Source of the DNA: Candidatus Gastranaerophilales bacterium | GTDB taxonomy: Bacteria; Cyanobacteriota; Vampirovibrionia; Gastranaerophilales; Gastranaerophilaceae | Length of the DNA stretch: 59,633 nt | Assembly: GCA_944325085.1 (NCBI GenBank) | Contig: CALUYT010000037.1 | Span: 1 to 59,633, forward strand | Direction: 5' to 3' | Shown: one piece after another, positions 32,713 through 41,922 of the stretch | Position numbering within the stretch: the first letter of the stretch is position 1 | Layout: the number at the start of each line of letters is the position of its first letter | Position numbers and translations under genes: made by a program | Notes under the pieces: model-generated | What the model was told of the DNA's origin: nothing | Seen by the model: only the letters and a program-made list of their open reading frames with translations | Database searches by the model: none

Positions 32713-35016
32713 TTAGTTTAAATCTTGTACAAAAGATAATATTGTTGAGTAAAATTGTTCTTTATTATTTTCAATGTAGTTTAGTCGTTCTTTAACTTCT
32801 TTTAGGGTATGAGATTTATTATTGATTACTGCGTTTATTAATGATTCACGAATTTCAGCAAGCATTATTTTTGCTTGTTCTTTTGCTTCTATATTTGTTA
32901 ATCTGTCGTTGCTTTTGTCTATAATTTTACCAATATCTTTTAGGCAAGTTAAATTAGAAAAATAAGTTATTTCAGCTTTTAATAAGTTTGTATTGTTTTG
33001 GTTTGGTATGATGTTGTGTTCTTGCATTATTTCAAGCCCAACATTATTTACATCTTTGAATAAATTGCCGTTTAAAAAGCTGGAATGGCCGTTATAAATT
33101 CTTGTTTTAAGACCTTCTTCAACTATTTTTTGAGCTTGTTCTTTGTTCATACCATTTGGAAGGCTTGCATCTCTAAGTAAAGCTTTAGCAATACCTTTTG
33201 TATTACCAATAAGGTAGTCTATGTGGTTTAATACATTTTCGATTGCTTCTTTTGGTTCATATCTTAATACGTTCCCTGTATCTATGAATGTAAATGGTTT
33301 TTCGCTATTGCTGATATCAATGAAAAGGTTTCCCGGGTGTGGGTCTGCGTGCATTACTTTTGTACCTTTTTTAGGAACTGATAGTAATTGCTCGAAAAAT
33401 ACTTGAATGTAATTTGTTAGTATTTTGAAGAATTCTTTTTCGGAAAGTTTTTTATTTTGTTTTTCCATAGCATCAATGAATTCATTAAATTGAATTCCAG
33501 GTGCTTTTTCCATTACATAAATGTTATCTTTTACTTCTATTGCTTTAATTGCATTATAATGTTTAGCATTTTTGCCTAGGATTTTTGTTGCTTCCATTTC
33601 TTTATTTAGATCAACTTCCTGCAACCAAGCATCATATAATGAATTTATTTTTCTTTTTAGGTAGTCTAATTTTTTAGAATCATCTTTATTGTTTTCTGTT
33701 AACAAATTGATGAATGTTTGTCTATCTTTTTCTATTTTTTCTTTAGACATACCTTTTTTCAAAAATTTTAGTACAACTTCTTTGCCTGTTGTGTTATCTT
33801 TTGCTAAAAATGTTTCTGCAACTGTTCCAACTCCAAGTGCTTCATCTTTTATTATGGTGTATTTATTGCCATATGTTTTTGAGATGAATTCTTGTGCTTC
33901 TTTTACGGTTCTTGATTGTGGACAATTACTTTTAAATCTTGTGATTATTGTTGATAAATCTTCAAGATTTGTTATTTTTATGCCCATAATTTCCGGTTCA
34001 AAACCTTTTAGCATTCCTAATACATTTTCTGGAATTGTTTGTAAGAATTTAGGAAGAAATATATTAGTTTCTTCGATTAATCTCATTTTTTCTTCTATGG
34101 ATTTTTCATTTCCAAGAATGTCGCTTATTAATTTTGGATTTATTAAATATTGAGCTTGTTGAGATAGTTCAAACAGTTCTGATGCATTTTGAGCTTTCTC
34201 AAATGGTTTTATATCTTTTATGTTTTCAAGAGCCTTGTTAATTGCTTTGTCCCAGCTGTTTAAAGATTTTGTTAGTTTATGAGCTTTGTATGCTAATAGA
34301 CTTCCGCCGGCAAGTTTTAGAATAAGATTATCTTTTTGTTTGTTGATAAAATCTTTAGTTGATTTTTTATCGTCTCTTTTTACAAAAAGATATCGTTGAA
34401 TGGTGTTTTCGCCAAGAACAATAGGTACTCCAATTAGCGCCTTTTTAATTGTAGCAATTGGTGCCATTGCGCCATCTAAGCCGCCTGTTAAGACGTCTTT
34501 CCAAAATGTTTTATTATCTTGTTTTTCTTTATGGTTAAGATGAATTCTATCAATAAATCTAAGTATTGGTTTTAGTATCATGCCTGTAAAGACAGCTGCT
34601 GCAATACCTAGAGGTTTAGAGCCTTTTAAAACAATTCCCTTTATTTTTCCATCAAGAAATGGAGATACTAATGTTGTTATTTTTCTGGAGGCAGAGTATA
34701 TTCCAAAACTTGCAGCTCCTGTTAGGATATCAAGTGTTATTTCAGAAGCATCTCGTTGAGTATATTTATAATCTTTTATATATTTATCAACCGTTGCATA
34801 ATCGGTTTTCCCTTGTTTTAGATCATTTATTTTATTTTGAATTGATTTTTGAGAACGACCTAAGTTTGTAAGAGATTTTATTTTATCGTAACCTTTAGCA
34901 CTAATACCTTGACGTCTATTTATTATTGCATTTTCGTCAAGGAGTTTTTGTGCAAGATAGTCATTTGCAATTATAGATTTTGTATATTGTGGGGTAGTTG
35001 TTTGTATATTATTCAA
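32713..35016 (-). CDS. Atypical ABC1/UbiB-family kinase-like protein
   Basis: 767 residues. The C-terminal half is an ABC1 (AarF/UbiB/COQ8) kinase-like domain: nucleotide loop 'LGVGTVAETFLA' (394-405), beta3 Lys417 in 'VVLKFLK', catalytic 'HADPHPGN' (556-563) and metal-binding 'DTG' (579-581). The family's KxGQ motif and Ala-rich loop are not recognisable in normal form. The N-terminal 390 residues are unrelated and hold hydrophobic Gly/Ala-rich segments at about 95-155 and 178-202. Starts with TTG, supported by AGGA upstream; no nearby ATG. ABC1 proteins support quinone or lipid metabolism in many bacteria, but no quinone genes are near. It ends 59 bp before ruvB. Confidence 0.8.
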   Translation of the reverse strand: MNNIQTTTPQYTKSIIANDYLAQKLLDENAIINRRQGISAKGYDKIKSLTNLGRSQKSIQNKINDLKQGKTDYATVDKYIKDYKYTQRDASEITLDILTGAASFGIYSASRKITTLVSPFLDGKIKGIVLKGSKPLGIAAAVFTGMILKPILRFIDRIHLNHKEKQDNKTFWKDVLTGGLDGAMAPIATIKKALIGVPIVLGENTIQRYLFVKRDDKKSTKDFINKQKDNLILKLAGGSLLAYKAHKLTKSLNSWDKAINKALENIKDIKPFEKAQNASELFELSQQAQYLINPKLISDILGNEKSIEEKMRLIEETNIFLPKFLQTIPENVLGMLKGFEPEIMGIKITNLEDLSTIITRFKSNCPQSRTVKEAQEFISKTYGNKYTIIKDEALGVGTVAETFLAKDNTTGKEVVLKFLKKGMSKEKIEKDRQTFINLLTENNKDDSKKLDYLKRKINSLYDAWLQEVDLNKEMEATKILGKNAKHYNAIKAIEVKDNIYVMEKAPGIQFNEFIDAMEKQNKKLSEKEFFKILTNYIQVFFEQLLSVPKKGTKVMHADPHPGNLFIDISNSEKPFTFIDTGNVLRYEPKEAIENVLNHIDYLIGNTKGIAKALLRDASLPNGMNKEQAQKIVEEGLKTRIYNGHSSFLNGNLFKDVNNVGLEIMQEHNIIPNQNNTNLLKAEITYFSNLTCLKDIGKIIDKSNDRLTNIEAKEQAKIMLAEIRESLINAVINNKSHTLKEVKERLNYIENNKEQFYSTILSFVQDLN

Positions 35017-35150
35017 TTTGTTTTCCTAAAATATTTGTGAGCTGTTTTTTTAAAGTCTGTAAATATAAATTTTTGCTAGTGTTTTTTATTATAAATAGAG
35101 CTTTTTAACAGAATATCATCTTTTTGAATTAGTTTAAAAGCCTTATGCTA

Positions 35151-35159
35151 TGGTATAAT
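35151..35159 (+). promoter_or_regulatory. Extended -10 promoter, candidate leaderless
   Basis: TGGTATAAT with perfect TATAAT at 35154-35159, 6 bases before the ATG at 35166. No clear -35 box, as often for extended -10 promoters, and no ribosome site. Confidence 0.55.
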
Positions 35160-35165
35160 TTAGTT

Positions 35166-38100
35166 ATGGAATGTCCTAAATGTGGAGCAGAAATAAGTAA
35201 AAGTGCAATGGTGTGCCCGAATTGTAAGAAGGTACTCAAAATTGTCTGCCCTGTTTGTAAAACTGTAAATACTAAAAATGTATGTAAAAGATGCGGTGAA
35301 ATCCTTGTTACAAAATGTTCTAAATGTGGCAAGATAAATCTTTTAAAAAATGCTAATTGTATAAAATGTGGATATTCTAACGAAATTAGTGCAGTTTTGG
35401 GTGAATCTAATACTGATAGTTTTGCGATTTTAAGGATAGATTTTCCAAATAGTGATGTTGTTAAAGCTAAATTAGGTTCTAATCAGTTATATCAAAAGTT
35501 TAGAACTAATTTAGATGCAATGATTGTTTCTTATGTGAATACAATTAATGTAAGAAGACAAATTATAAATAATGATATTTATATATTAAGGTTTAACAAA
35601 GATTATACATTTTCTGCCTCAGCAAATTCAGCCATTTTAGCGACAATCGAGCTTGTTAATTTGATAACAAAATTAAATGTTAAACTTCTAAAGAAAAAAG
35701 GAGTTGGGTTAAAGTGTAATTTTACAATAATGAGGCGTGATGCTGATAAAAACCCTTATGATATTGATACAAGATTCCATGCAAATATGGTTTACCAAAG
35801 TTCTAGTAAAGATATGAGAGCTTTGGATTCATTCCAGGTTATAACTGATGAAAATTTTTATGATTTGTATAAAGAAAATTATAAACTTGAATCATTAAAT
35901 TCAACAATGGTTGAAGGGGTTATGAAGCGCTTTTATGAAATTGATTTGAAAGAATTTGTAAATATTGGTGAATTCTTGAAAAATGAAGCGCAAAAAGAAC
36001 AAGAAGATTCTGATGAAATTGAAGTTCCTAATTTTGTACAAGCTGCACTGATTGATCAGGCTAAGATTACTCAAGATGCTTTAATTGAGGAAAATAATCT
36101 GCTTGATGATGATATGTATGATATTAGTATGATAAATTTTGAAGAAATAAATTGTTCTTTTATCAAAACAGAAAGCATTAATGTCTTGGATTGTGTTGTT
36201 CAAATGCTTCAACAGCAGCCTATTGGTATTTTAGCGCTAAAGGCTTCTGCAATGTATCAGCCTTATACGCTGAAATTGTTATCAGCAGTAGATGAATTGG
36301 GTATATATGATAATGTTATACCTATAACTTGTCATGATGATATGAAGTACACTCCTTATGCTTTCTTTAGAGATTTAATTTCTTCAATTTTTGATTATAC
36401 TATTTCTCAAAAAAAGTTTGCAAGTAATGATTTTTCTATGTTTTCTACCGTTGATAAAGAGGGGTTGATTAAGGATTTAATCTGGCTAAATCAGAGAAAA
36501 ATGGCAAATATGGAAGATACAAGAGAAAACTATTGTCAGTTATTTTTCTCTCTATTGCAATCTATTCCAAATTCTTTAATCTATATTGAAAACTTTGATA
36601 AGATGGATGAAAGTTCAAAGTTTGTTTTAGAACAATTGTTTGACCATTTTGATGAGTTAAATATAAGTTATCTTGTTTCTTATGATAAAAAGTATTCGCT
36701 ACATAAAAACTCACACTTTTTATTATCAAGACCTTATTATACCGAAGTCGCGTTGACTCCTACGCCATTTGAAACCATTATTATGGCAGATCAAGATTTT
36801 TATCGCGATATAATGACTGATTTTTATTTCCAAAGAATTGCAAAATATGCTTGTGGCAGTACATTGTTTTTAGATTTTGCTATTCAATATTTGTTAGAGT
36901 CAGGGATTTATGAATATACCGAAACTTCAATAGCAATGGTAAATCCTAAAACTGTTATTATCCCATCAAGTTTGAGTAAGTTGTTAAAACGTAGAGTTAA
37001 TTTGTTAAAAGATGATGAAGAAACTATGCGATTTTTGACAATGCTTGTGTTGTTGGGTACAAGAATTGATGAAAAAACTATTAATTCTTTAGGATTTAAA
37101 AATTGGCAAAAACTTGGCGAGAAATTAGCCGGAATGGGTTATATTTATTCGTATAATAATTGTGTATATTTTTCAAATTACAGTATCTTAAGAGAAGCTT
37201 TGTTAGATGTAATAAGACCAGAAGATTTGCAGATGGTTATACAAGATTTGTTTAATTTAGTTTATGTTGAAGATATGGCAAATTCTGTTAAACCATTTTT
37301 GTATGATGTTTCCTCTCAAGGTGAAAAGGTTATTTTTGAATGGGAAAAATTAGCAAATATAAATCTTTCTATGGGTGATTTTTCTTCTTACTTGAATTGT
37401 TCTTCCGAAATTTTAAAAACCTTGGATAAATATTCTCAAATATGGTCTGCTGATGATTTGATGAAATATAAGTTATCTTTATATGAAAATGTTTCTAACA
37501 ATATGTATGAGTATGACCCTGAAAAAACAAAAGATTTGGCTGAAAATACATTATTAACTTTGAAAAAAGCAAATAACAATGATAATTATGTTGCATTTTG
37601 TACAAAAATGATACAGGGTGCAATGGCTCATGGTGATTATATGTACGCCCTAAATTTAACTCATAGCGTATTATCTTCATTTGACAAAGCATCATTGGAT
37701 CCGGCTTCTGAATCGTTTAATTTATATTTTCTTTTGATGTCAGTTATATATGTGAAATTGTTATTTAATATCGGCGCATATGATGATTGTTTGGATATTG
37801 GATATAATATTTTGAATGTTTTAGATAATGAAAAGCTTAATTCTATAAGATATACTGTCGTTTCAAAAGAAGAATTTAAGTTTTTAGTCAGTGAATGTGT
37901 TGGATATATTGCATTGGTAGATGTTTTATCTTTGAAAGAAGATGTTAGTGAGTTTTTAGATATTTCTAATAAACTTTTGAATTTTATTCCGCCTAGTTAT
38001 TCAATATTTGTTCAGTTGCAAAACCAAATAAAAGGTAAGCCAGTTACATTAAATCCTTCTATGGCAGGAAATGATGCTTTTTCGCCGATATTATATCATT

Positions 38101-38753
38101 TAATGAATGCGTTTATTGCATTTAAGGATAATCCTACATCTTTTGCTCAGGAAGTTTATAAAGCAAAACTTATAGCTAAAGAAACTCAGATGGTCCAATT
38201 TGAAATTTTTGCAGATTTAATGATTGGTTATGCTTATGTGAATTTAAATGCATTCCAAAAAGCGTCTTCAATGATATATAAGATTGTTAAAACTGCAAAA
38301 GATAAAGGTATGCACGCTGTTGAACATTTAGCTTGGTATGTAATGAGTATTCTAAATATCAAAGAAGGAAAATTTGATATAGCATATGGTGTGTTAAATA
38401 ATTCTAATATCCAGATGGAAAAAAGAGGGGGTATTAGTGAGTATTTAACAATGTTAAATAAAATTAATATGTACAAAGTCCTAATGTGTATGAATAAACA
38501 AGATCAAGCTCAGATTTGTATGAATCAAGCATCTTATATTGTACAAAAATATGGCTTGAGTTTTAATTTGAATATTGACATTAAAAAAATTCTGTTAGAA
38601 AATTCTGTTAACAATAAAGCTGGTGCAAATGTTAATCAAAATGTTAGACCAGCACAAGAAGAGAAAGCTCAGGGACAGAATATAAACGCAAATCACGGTT
38701 TTGAAGAATCCGATAGTGATGTTGTTAATCCTTCAGACTTTTTCTCCGATTAA
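35166..38753 (+). CDS. Zinc-ribbon / cyclase-like / ATPase-like / TPR protein
   Basis: 1195 residues, no membrane segments. 1-70: several Cys pairs (CPKCG, CPNC, CPVC, CKRCG, CSKCG, CIKCG), making about three zinc ribbons. About 85-260: a region that follows the class III nucleotide cyclase pattern ('FAILRIDF' ... 'FYEIDL') but lacks most metal-binding Asp. About 335-560: a STAND/AAA-like block with a Walker B-like 'LIYIENFDKMD' but no GxGKT P-loop. About 740-1140: helical TPR-like repeats. Tail: Asn/Gln-rich. This order is the plan of large cyclase-ATPase-TPR sensors with both catalytic sites apparently lost. The start at 35166 is preferred over an in-frame ATG 21 bases upstream, which lies before the -10 box. 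Function unknown; probably a scaffold or sensor. Confidence 0.8.
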   Translation: MECPKCGAEISKSAMVCPNCKKVLKIVCPVCKTVNTKNVCKRCGEILVTKCSKCGKINLLKNANCIKCGYSNEISAVLGESNTDSFAILRIDFPNSDVVKAKLGSNQLYQKFRTNLDAMIVSYVNTINVRRQIINNDIYILRFNKDYTFSASANSAILATIELVNLITKLNVKLLKKKGVGLKCNFTIMRRDADKNPYDIDTRFHANMVYQSSSKDMRALDSFQVITDENFYDLYKENYKLESLNSTMVEGVMKRFYEIDLKEFVNIGEFLKNEAQKEQEDSDEIEVPNFVQAALIDQAKITQDALIEENNLLDDDMYDISMINFEEINCSFIKTESINVLDCVVQMLQQQPIGILALKASAMYQPYTLKLLSAVDELGIYDNVIPITCHDDMKYTPYAFFRDLISSIFDYTISQKKFASNDFSMFSTVDKEGLIKDLIWLNQRKMANMEDTRENYCQLFFSLLQSIPNSLIYIENFDKMDESSKFVLEQLFDHFDELNISYLVSYDKKYSLHKNSHFLLSRPYYTEVALTPTPFETIIMADQDFYRDIMTDFYFQRIAKYACGSTLFLDFAIQYLLESGIYEYTETSIAMVNPKTVIIPSSLSKLLKRRVNLLKDDEETMRFLTMLVLLGTRIDEKTINSLGFKNWQKLGEKLAGMGYIYSYNNCVYFSNYSILREALLDVIRPEDLQMVIQDLFNLVYVEDMANSVKPFLYDVSSQGEKVIFEWEKLANINLSMGDFSSYLNCSSEILKTLDKYSQIWSADDLMKYKLSLYENVSNNMYEYDPEKTKDLAENTLLTLKKANNNDNYVAFCTKMIQGAMAHGDYMYALNLTHSVLSSFDKASLDPASESFNLYFLLMSVIYVKLLFNIGAYDDCLDIGYNILNVLDNEKLNSIRYTVVSKEEFKFLVSECVGYIALVDVLSLKEDVSEFLDISNKLLNFIPPSYSIFVQLQNQIKGKPVTLNPSMAGNDAFSPILYHLMNAFIAFKDNPTSFAQEVYKAKLIAKETQMVQFEIFADLMIGYAYVNLNAFQKASSMIYKIVKTAKDKGMHAVEHLAWYVMSILNIKEGKFDIAYGVLNNSNIQMEKRGGISEYLTMLNKINMYKVLMCMNKQDQAQICMNQASYIVQKYGLSFNLNIDIKKILLENSVNNKAGANVNQNVRPAQEEKAQGQNINANHGFEESDSDVVNPSDFFSD

Positions 38754-38786
38754 ATTTTGAATTGAATGTTCAGAAAGAGAGGGAAA

Positions 38787-40232
38787 ATGAAAATATTATT
38801 TGCATCTGCCGAAGTAGCACCTTTTTCCAAGGCAGGGGGCTTAGCTGATGTTATCGGAAGTTTGCCTAAAGAACTTGAAAAAGATGCTGAAATTGCTATA
38901 TTTACTCCTCTTCATGGGTGTATTGATAAGGATAAGTATAACATTAAAGAATTAGAAAATTCCCAAATGTGGATTACTTTCGGTAATCAACCTCAAAAAT
39001 TTAATCTTTATATGACAAAACTTCCGGGAACAAATATTAATGTATTTTTTGTAAGAAATGATTGGTATTTTTCTTGTTTTAAAGAAGTTTATCCAAAATA
39101 TTTAGATCCAAGATATGAGCACGAAAGATATATTTCATTTTCACTGGCTGTTATGGAATATGCAAAGGCTCTTAATTTTAGAGCTGATGTTATTCATACT
39201 AATGATTGGCATACAGCAATGATTCCTTTGTATTTGCATTCAAATTATAAGTTTGATGAGTTTTGGAAAGATACAAAATGTGTTTTTGAAATCCATAATT
39301 TAGCTTATCAAGGTATTTGGTTTGAAGATGTTTTGGATTTTGCAAATATGCGCAAAGATATTGTTTATAATCAATGGGGTTGTGAACATTATAATAGAGT
39401 AAATTGGATGAAGGGTGCAATAAATTATTCTGATAGGGTTGTTGCAGTTTCTCCAACTTACGCAAGAGAAATTTTGGGTTCTGAGTATGGCGAAAATATG
39501 GATTATACGCTAAGAGGAATACAATATAAACTAAAAGGTATATTAAATGGGATTGATTACACTGTGTTTAATCCTAAAACAGATAACTCTTTAGTTAAAA
39601 ATTATGATGTGAAATCTTTGCAAAATAAAGAAGCTAACAAAAAAGCTGTTTGCGAATATTTTGGTTTGGAATATAATCCTGAAAGACCTTTGATTGCTCT
39701 AATTTCTCGATTAGTAAATCAAAAAGGTATTGATTTAATTCGTGATATGCAGTATGAATTACAAAATCTTAATGCCGATTTTGTGTTTATGGGGAGTGGC
39801 GATAAGGATTATGAAAATCTATTTATCTGGCTTTCAAATAATACGAAAAATATACGTACATATGTAGGTTATAAGGCTGATTTAGCTAATTTAGTTTACG
39901 CAGGTAGTGACTTTTTCTTAATGCCTTCCAAATTTGAACCTTGTGGTTTGAGTCAATTAATTGCAATGCATTATGGTTCATTGCCAATTGTAAGAGCAAC
40001 CGGAGGATTGGAAGATACAGTCAAAGGTTATCCTTTAGACAATTCAACAGGTTTTAAATTCTGGGCATATAATGGTTGGGATATGTTAAATGCTATTAAA
40101 TGCGCATTGTATGTATATACTGATAAGTATGTGTTTAATGCTATGAGAAAATCAGCTATGGAATCAGATTTTTCTTGGAAACAAAGTGCTAAGCAGTATT
40201 TGAATATGTATCATGAAATATGTGGTAAATAA
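38787..40232 (+). CDS. glgA: Glycogen synthase GlgA (ADP-glucose type)
   Basis: Extends alpha-1,4-glucan from nucleotide-glucose; GT5 family. 481 residues from the ATG at 38787, preceded by GAGAGGG (an ATG 21 bases upstream gives an odd N-terminus). Landmarks: 'FSKAGGLADVIGSLP' near 16 (KTGGL variant with Ala), 'HTNDWHTAM' near 138, 'EIHNLAYQG', 'GILNGIDY', and the C-terminal E-x7-E acceptor motif 'SKFEPCGLSQLIAMHYG' near 380. Together with the GH57 branching enzyme at 57.6 kb it points to glycogen storage. glgC is not in the window. Confidence 0.95.
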   Translation: MKILFASAEVAPFSKAGGLADVIGSLPKELEKDAEIAIFTPLHGCIDKDKYNIKELENSQMWITFGNQPQKFNLYMTKLPGTNINVFFVRNDWYFSCFKEVYPKYLDPRYEHERYISFSLAVMEYAKALNFRADVIHTNDWHTAMIPLYLHSNYKFDEFWKDTKCVFEIHNLAYQGIWFEDVLDFANMRKDIVYNQWGCEHYNRVNWMKGAINYSDRVVAVSPTYAREILGSEYGENMDYTLRGIQYKLKGILNGIDYTVFNPKTDNSLVKNYDVKSLQNKEANKKAVCEYFGLEYNPERPLIALISRLVNQKGIDLIRDMQYELQNLNADFVFMGSGDKDYENLFIWLSNNTKNIRTYVGYKADLANLVYAGSDFFLMPSKFEPCGLSQLIAMHYGSLPIVRATGGLEDTVKGYPLDNSTGFKFWAYNGWDMLNAIKCALYVYTDKYVFNAMRKSAMESDFSWKQSAKQYLNMYHEICGK

Positions 40233-40256
40233 TTCTAAATTTATAATTTGATTTTT

Positions 40257-40296
40257 AAATAGTAAGTTTAATTAAAATATTAAACTTACTATTTTT
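40257..40296 (+). terminator. Terminator after glgA
   Basis: Perfect 16-bp stem (40257-40272 with 40279-40294), loop TAAAAT, T-run. Confidence 0.9.
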
Positions 40297-40393
40297 GTAA
40301 GTTATTTAAATTTTTATACAACGATTGTACCCCTTGCGGAATTTTTATTTGTATTATATTATTAATCTATAACAAGAAAAGTGAGGTTTATTA

Positions 40394-40633
40394 ATGGATC
40401 AAATAATTAAAGTAGCCTGGGATTTGAATGAAAATACAGATAACAGATACAAATTGGTTTATGAAATTGCAGAATTAGCAAAAAAAATTGTAGATGAAAA
40501 TCAAGCTAAAAAAGCTCGTGAAGATTTTGGTTTTGAAGAAATGCACGAAACCAGTTATTCAAGAGAAAATCCTGTTGAACACGCTTTGATGGTTAAAGCA
40601 TCAGAAGCTGATGATAACAGATTAGTTGGTTAA
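40394..40633 (+). CDS. rpoZ: RNA polymerase omega subunit-like protein
   Basis: 79 residues. 'NRYKLVYEIAELAKKIVDE' near 17 and 'NPVEHALMVKASE' near 59 match the two conserved helices of RpoZ (NR..LV..A..A and K....A..E), in the right order and spacing for a small omega subunit. GTGAGG is placed before the ATG. Flanked by terminators on both sides, so a single-gene unit. The match is from pattern recognition; an unrelated small helical protein cannot be excluded. Confidence 0.55.
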   Translation: MDQIIKVAWDLNENTDNRYKLVYEIAELAKKIVDENQAKKAREDFGFEEMHETSYSRENPVEHALMVKASEADDNRLVG

Positions 40634-40641
40634 TATAATAT

Positions 40642-40678
40642 AAAACACAAAAACCCCTTATTGTTTTTGTGTTTTTTT
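40642..40678 (+). terminator. Terminator between the rpoZ-like gene and punA
   Basis: 13-bp perfect stem (40642-40654 with 40663-40675) and T-run. The loop side contains CCCCT, complementary to the AGGGG ribosome site of the next gene. Confidence 0.85.
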
Positions 40679-40690
40679 GTGAGGGGTTTT

Positions 40691-41494
40691 ATGATAAAAG
40701 ATACAATAGATTATATTGAAACATATACTGATGGATTTAAACCTGAAATTGGTATTATTTTGGGTTCAGGATTGGGTGATTTAGCAGATGAGTATTGTGA
40801 ATTTGCAATTCCATATTCTAAAATTCCAGGATTTTCAAAATCTACTGTAGAAGGTCATAAAGGTCAATTGGTTTTTGCGACTATAAATAACCGTAAAGTT
40901 GTAATGATGCAAGGAAGAATTCATTATTATGAAGGTCATTCTATGCAAGAAGTTACTTATCCTATAAAGGTTATGAAAGAATTAGGTGTGAAAACTGTTG
41001 TTATTACAAATGCTGCGGGTGCAATAAATAAAAGTTTTAGACCTGGCGATTTGATGGTTATAACTGATCATATAAATATGATGGGTGATAATCCATTAAT
41101 TGGTCCTAATGATTCACATTTTGGTGTTAGATTTCCGGATATGTCTGAAGTCTATAATAAAAATTTGATAAAAATTGCCGATGCTGCAGGTAGAATTTTA
41201 CGTATAGATTTAAAACACGGTGTTTATATAGCTTCATCAGGCCCAAGTTATGAAACTCCTGCCGAAATTAAAATGGCAAGATATATAGGTGCTGATGCTG
41301 CAGGAATGTCAACAGTTCCAGAGGCTATTGTTGCTAACTATTGTGGTTTAAATGTTTTGGGTATTAGTTGTATTTCTAATTATGCAAGCGGCGTTTCTAC
41401 TAAAAAATTAACGCACGAAGAAGTTATTGAAACAACTAATGCTGTAAAATCTAAGTTTAAAGAATTGATTTTATTGTTATTAAAAAATATTTAA
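40691..41494 (+). CDS. punA: Purine nucleoside phosphorylase (trimeric type)
   Basis: Phosphorolysis of inosine/guanosine to base and ribose-1-phosphate. 267 residues, class I trimeric PNP. 'GIILGSGLGDLA' near 19 (phosphate loop), 'GRIHYYEGHS' near 75, 'NAAGAIN' near 106, 'SGPSYETPAEI' near 182 and 'GMSTVPEAIVA' near 205, with 'SNYASGVS' near 229. The ATG at 40691 follows GAGGGG by four bases. A TTG further upstream is rejected because it lies inside the terminator. Convergent with the LapA-domain gene, gap of 4 bp. Confidence 0.94.
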   Translation: MIKDTIDYIETYTDGFKPEIGIILGSGLGDLADEYCEFAIPYSKIPGFSKSTVEGHKGQLVFATINNRKVVMMQGRIHYYEGHSMQEVTYPIKVMKELGVKTVVITNAAGAINKSFRPGDLMVITDHINMMGDNPLIGPNDSHFGVRFPDMSEVYNKNLIKIADAAGRILRIDLKHGVYIASSGPSYETPAEIKMARYIGADAAGMSTVPEAIVANYCGLNVLGISCISNYASGVSTKKLTHEEVIETTNAVKSKFKELILLLLKNI

Positions 41495-41498
41495 ATCA

Positions 41499-41921
41499 TT
41501 AGTTATTTTTATTTAGATTATCAAGTTCATCGTTAAGTGTTTTTATTTGAAGTTCAAGCTTTGTACGCTCATCAATAACTGTTTCAAATGCTTTTTCCAG
41601 TGTTTTGATTTTAGCTTCAAGAACTTCAACTTTTGAAGCGCTTGCAGTTCCTGAGATGGCTGTTTTTTCAAGTTCTCTTTGATAAACTTTTGCTTTTTCT
41701 TTTGCAACGTCAAGAAACATATAAACTGTTCCCGCACCTACAAACAATCCTGATAAGAGTACTAAAATTGTAAACGTAGATAATCTTACTGCTTTATGGA
41801 TTATTGCAGTACTTGAGTTATATATAAAATTAATATCTGCATAGTTGTTAAAGTTTATTATAACTAGATATATAAGTAATAATAGTATTACAATGCTTAT
41901 TGCTAAAAAAACTCTTTTCAT
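41499..41921 (-). CDS. LapA-domain (DUF1049) membrane protein
   Basis: 140 residues: two membrane helices (about 4-23 and 48-72) joined by a short loop, then a coiled-coil tail (75-138). This is the plan of LapA/YciS-type proteins, which with LapB control lipopolysaccharide synthesis in enteric bacteria. No LapB-like TPR protein is adjacent. The ribosome site AGGAGAG lies inside the end of rluD, one base separating the genes, so translation is likely coupled. Last gene of the leftward operon. Confidence 0.75.
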   Translation of the reverse strand: MKRVFLAISIVILLLLIYLVIINFNNYADINFIYNSSTAIIHKAVRLSTFTILVLLSGLFVGAGTVYMFLDVAKEKAKVYQRELEKTAISGTASASKVEVLEAKIKTLEKAFETVIDERTKLELQIKTLNDELDNLNKNN

Positions 41922-41922
41922 T

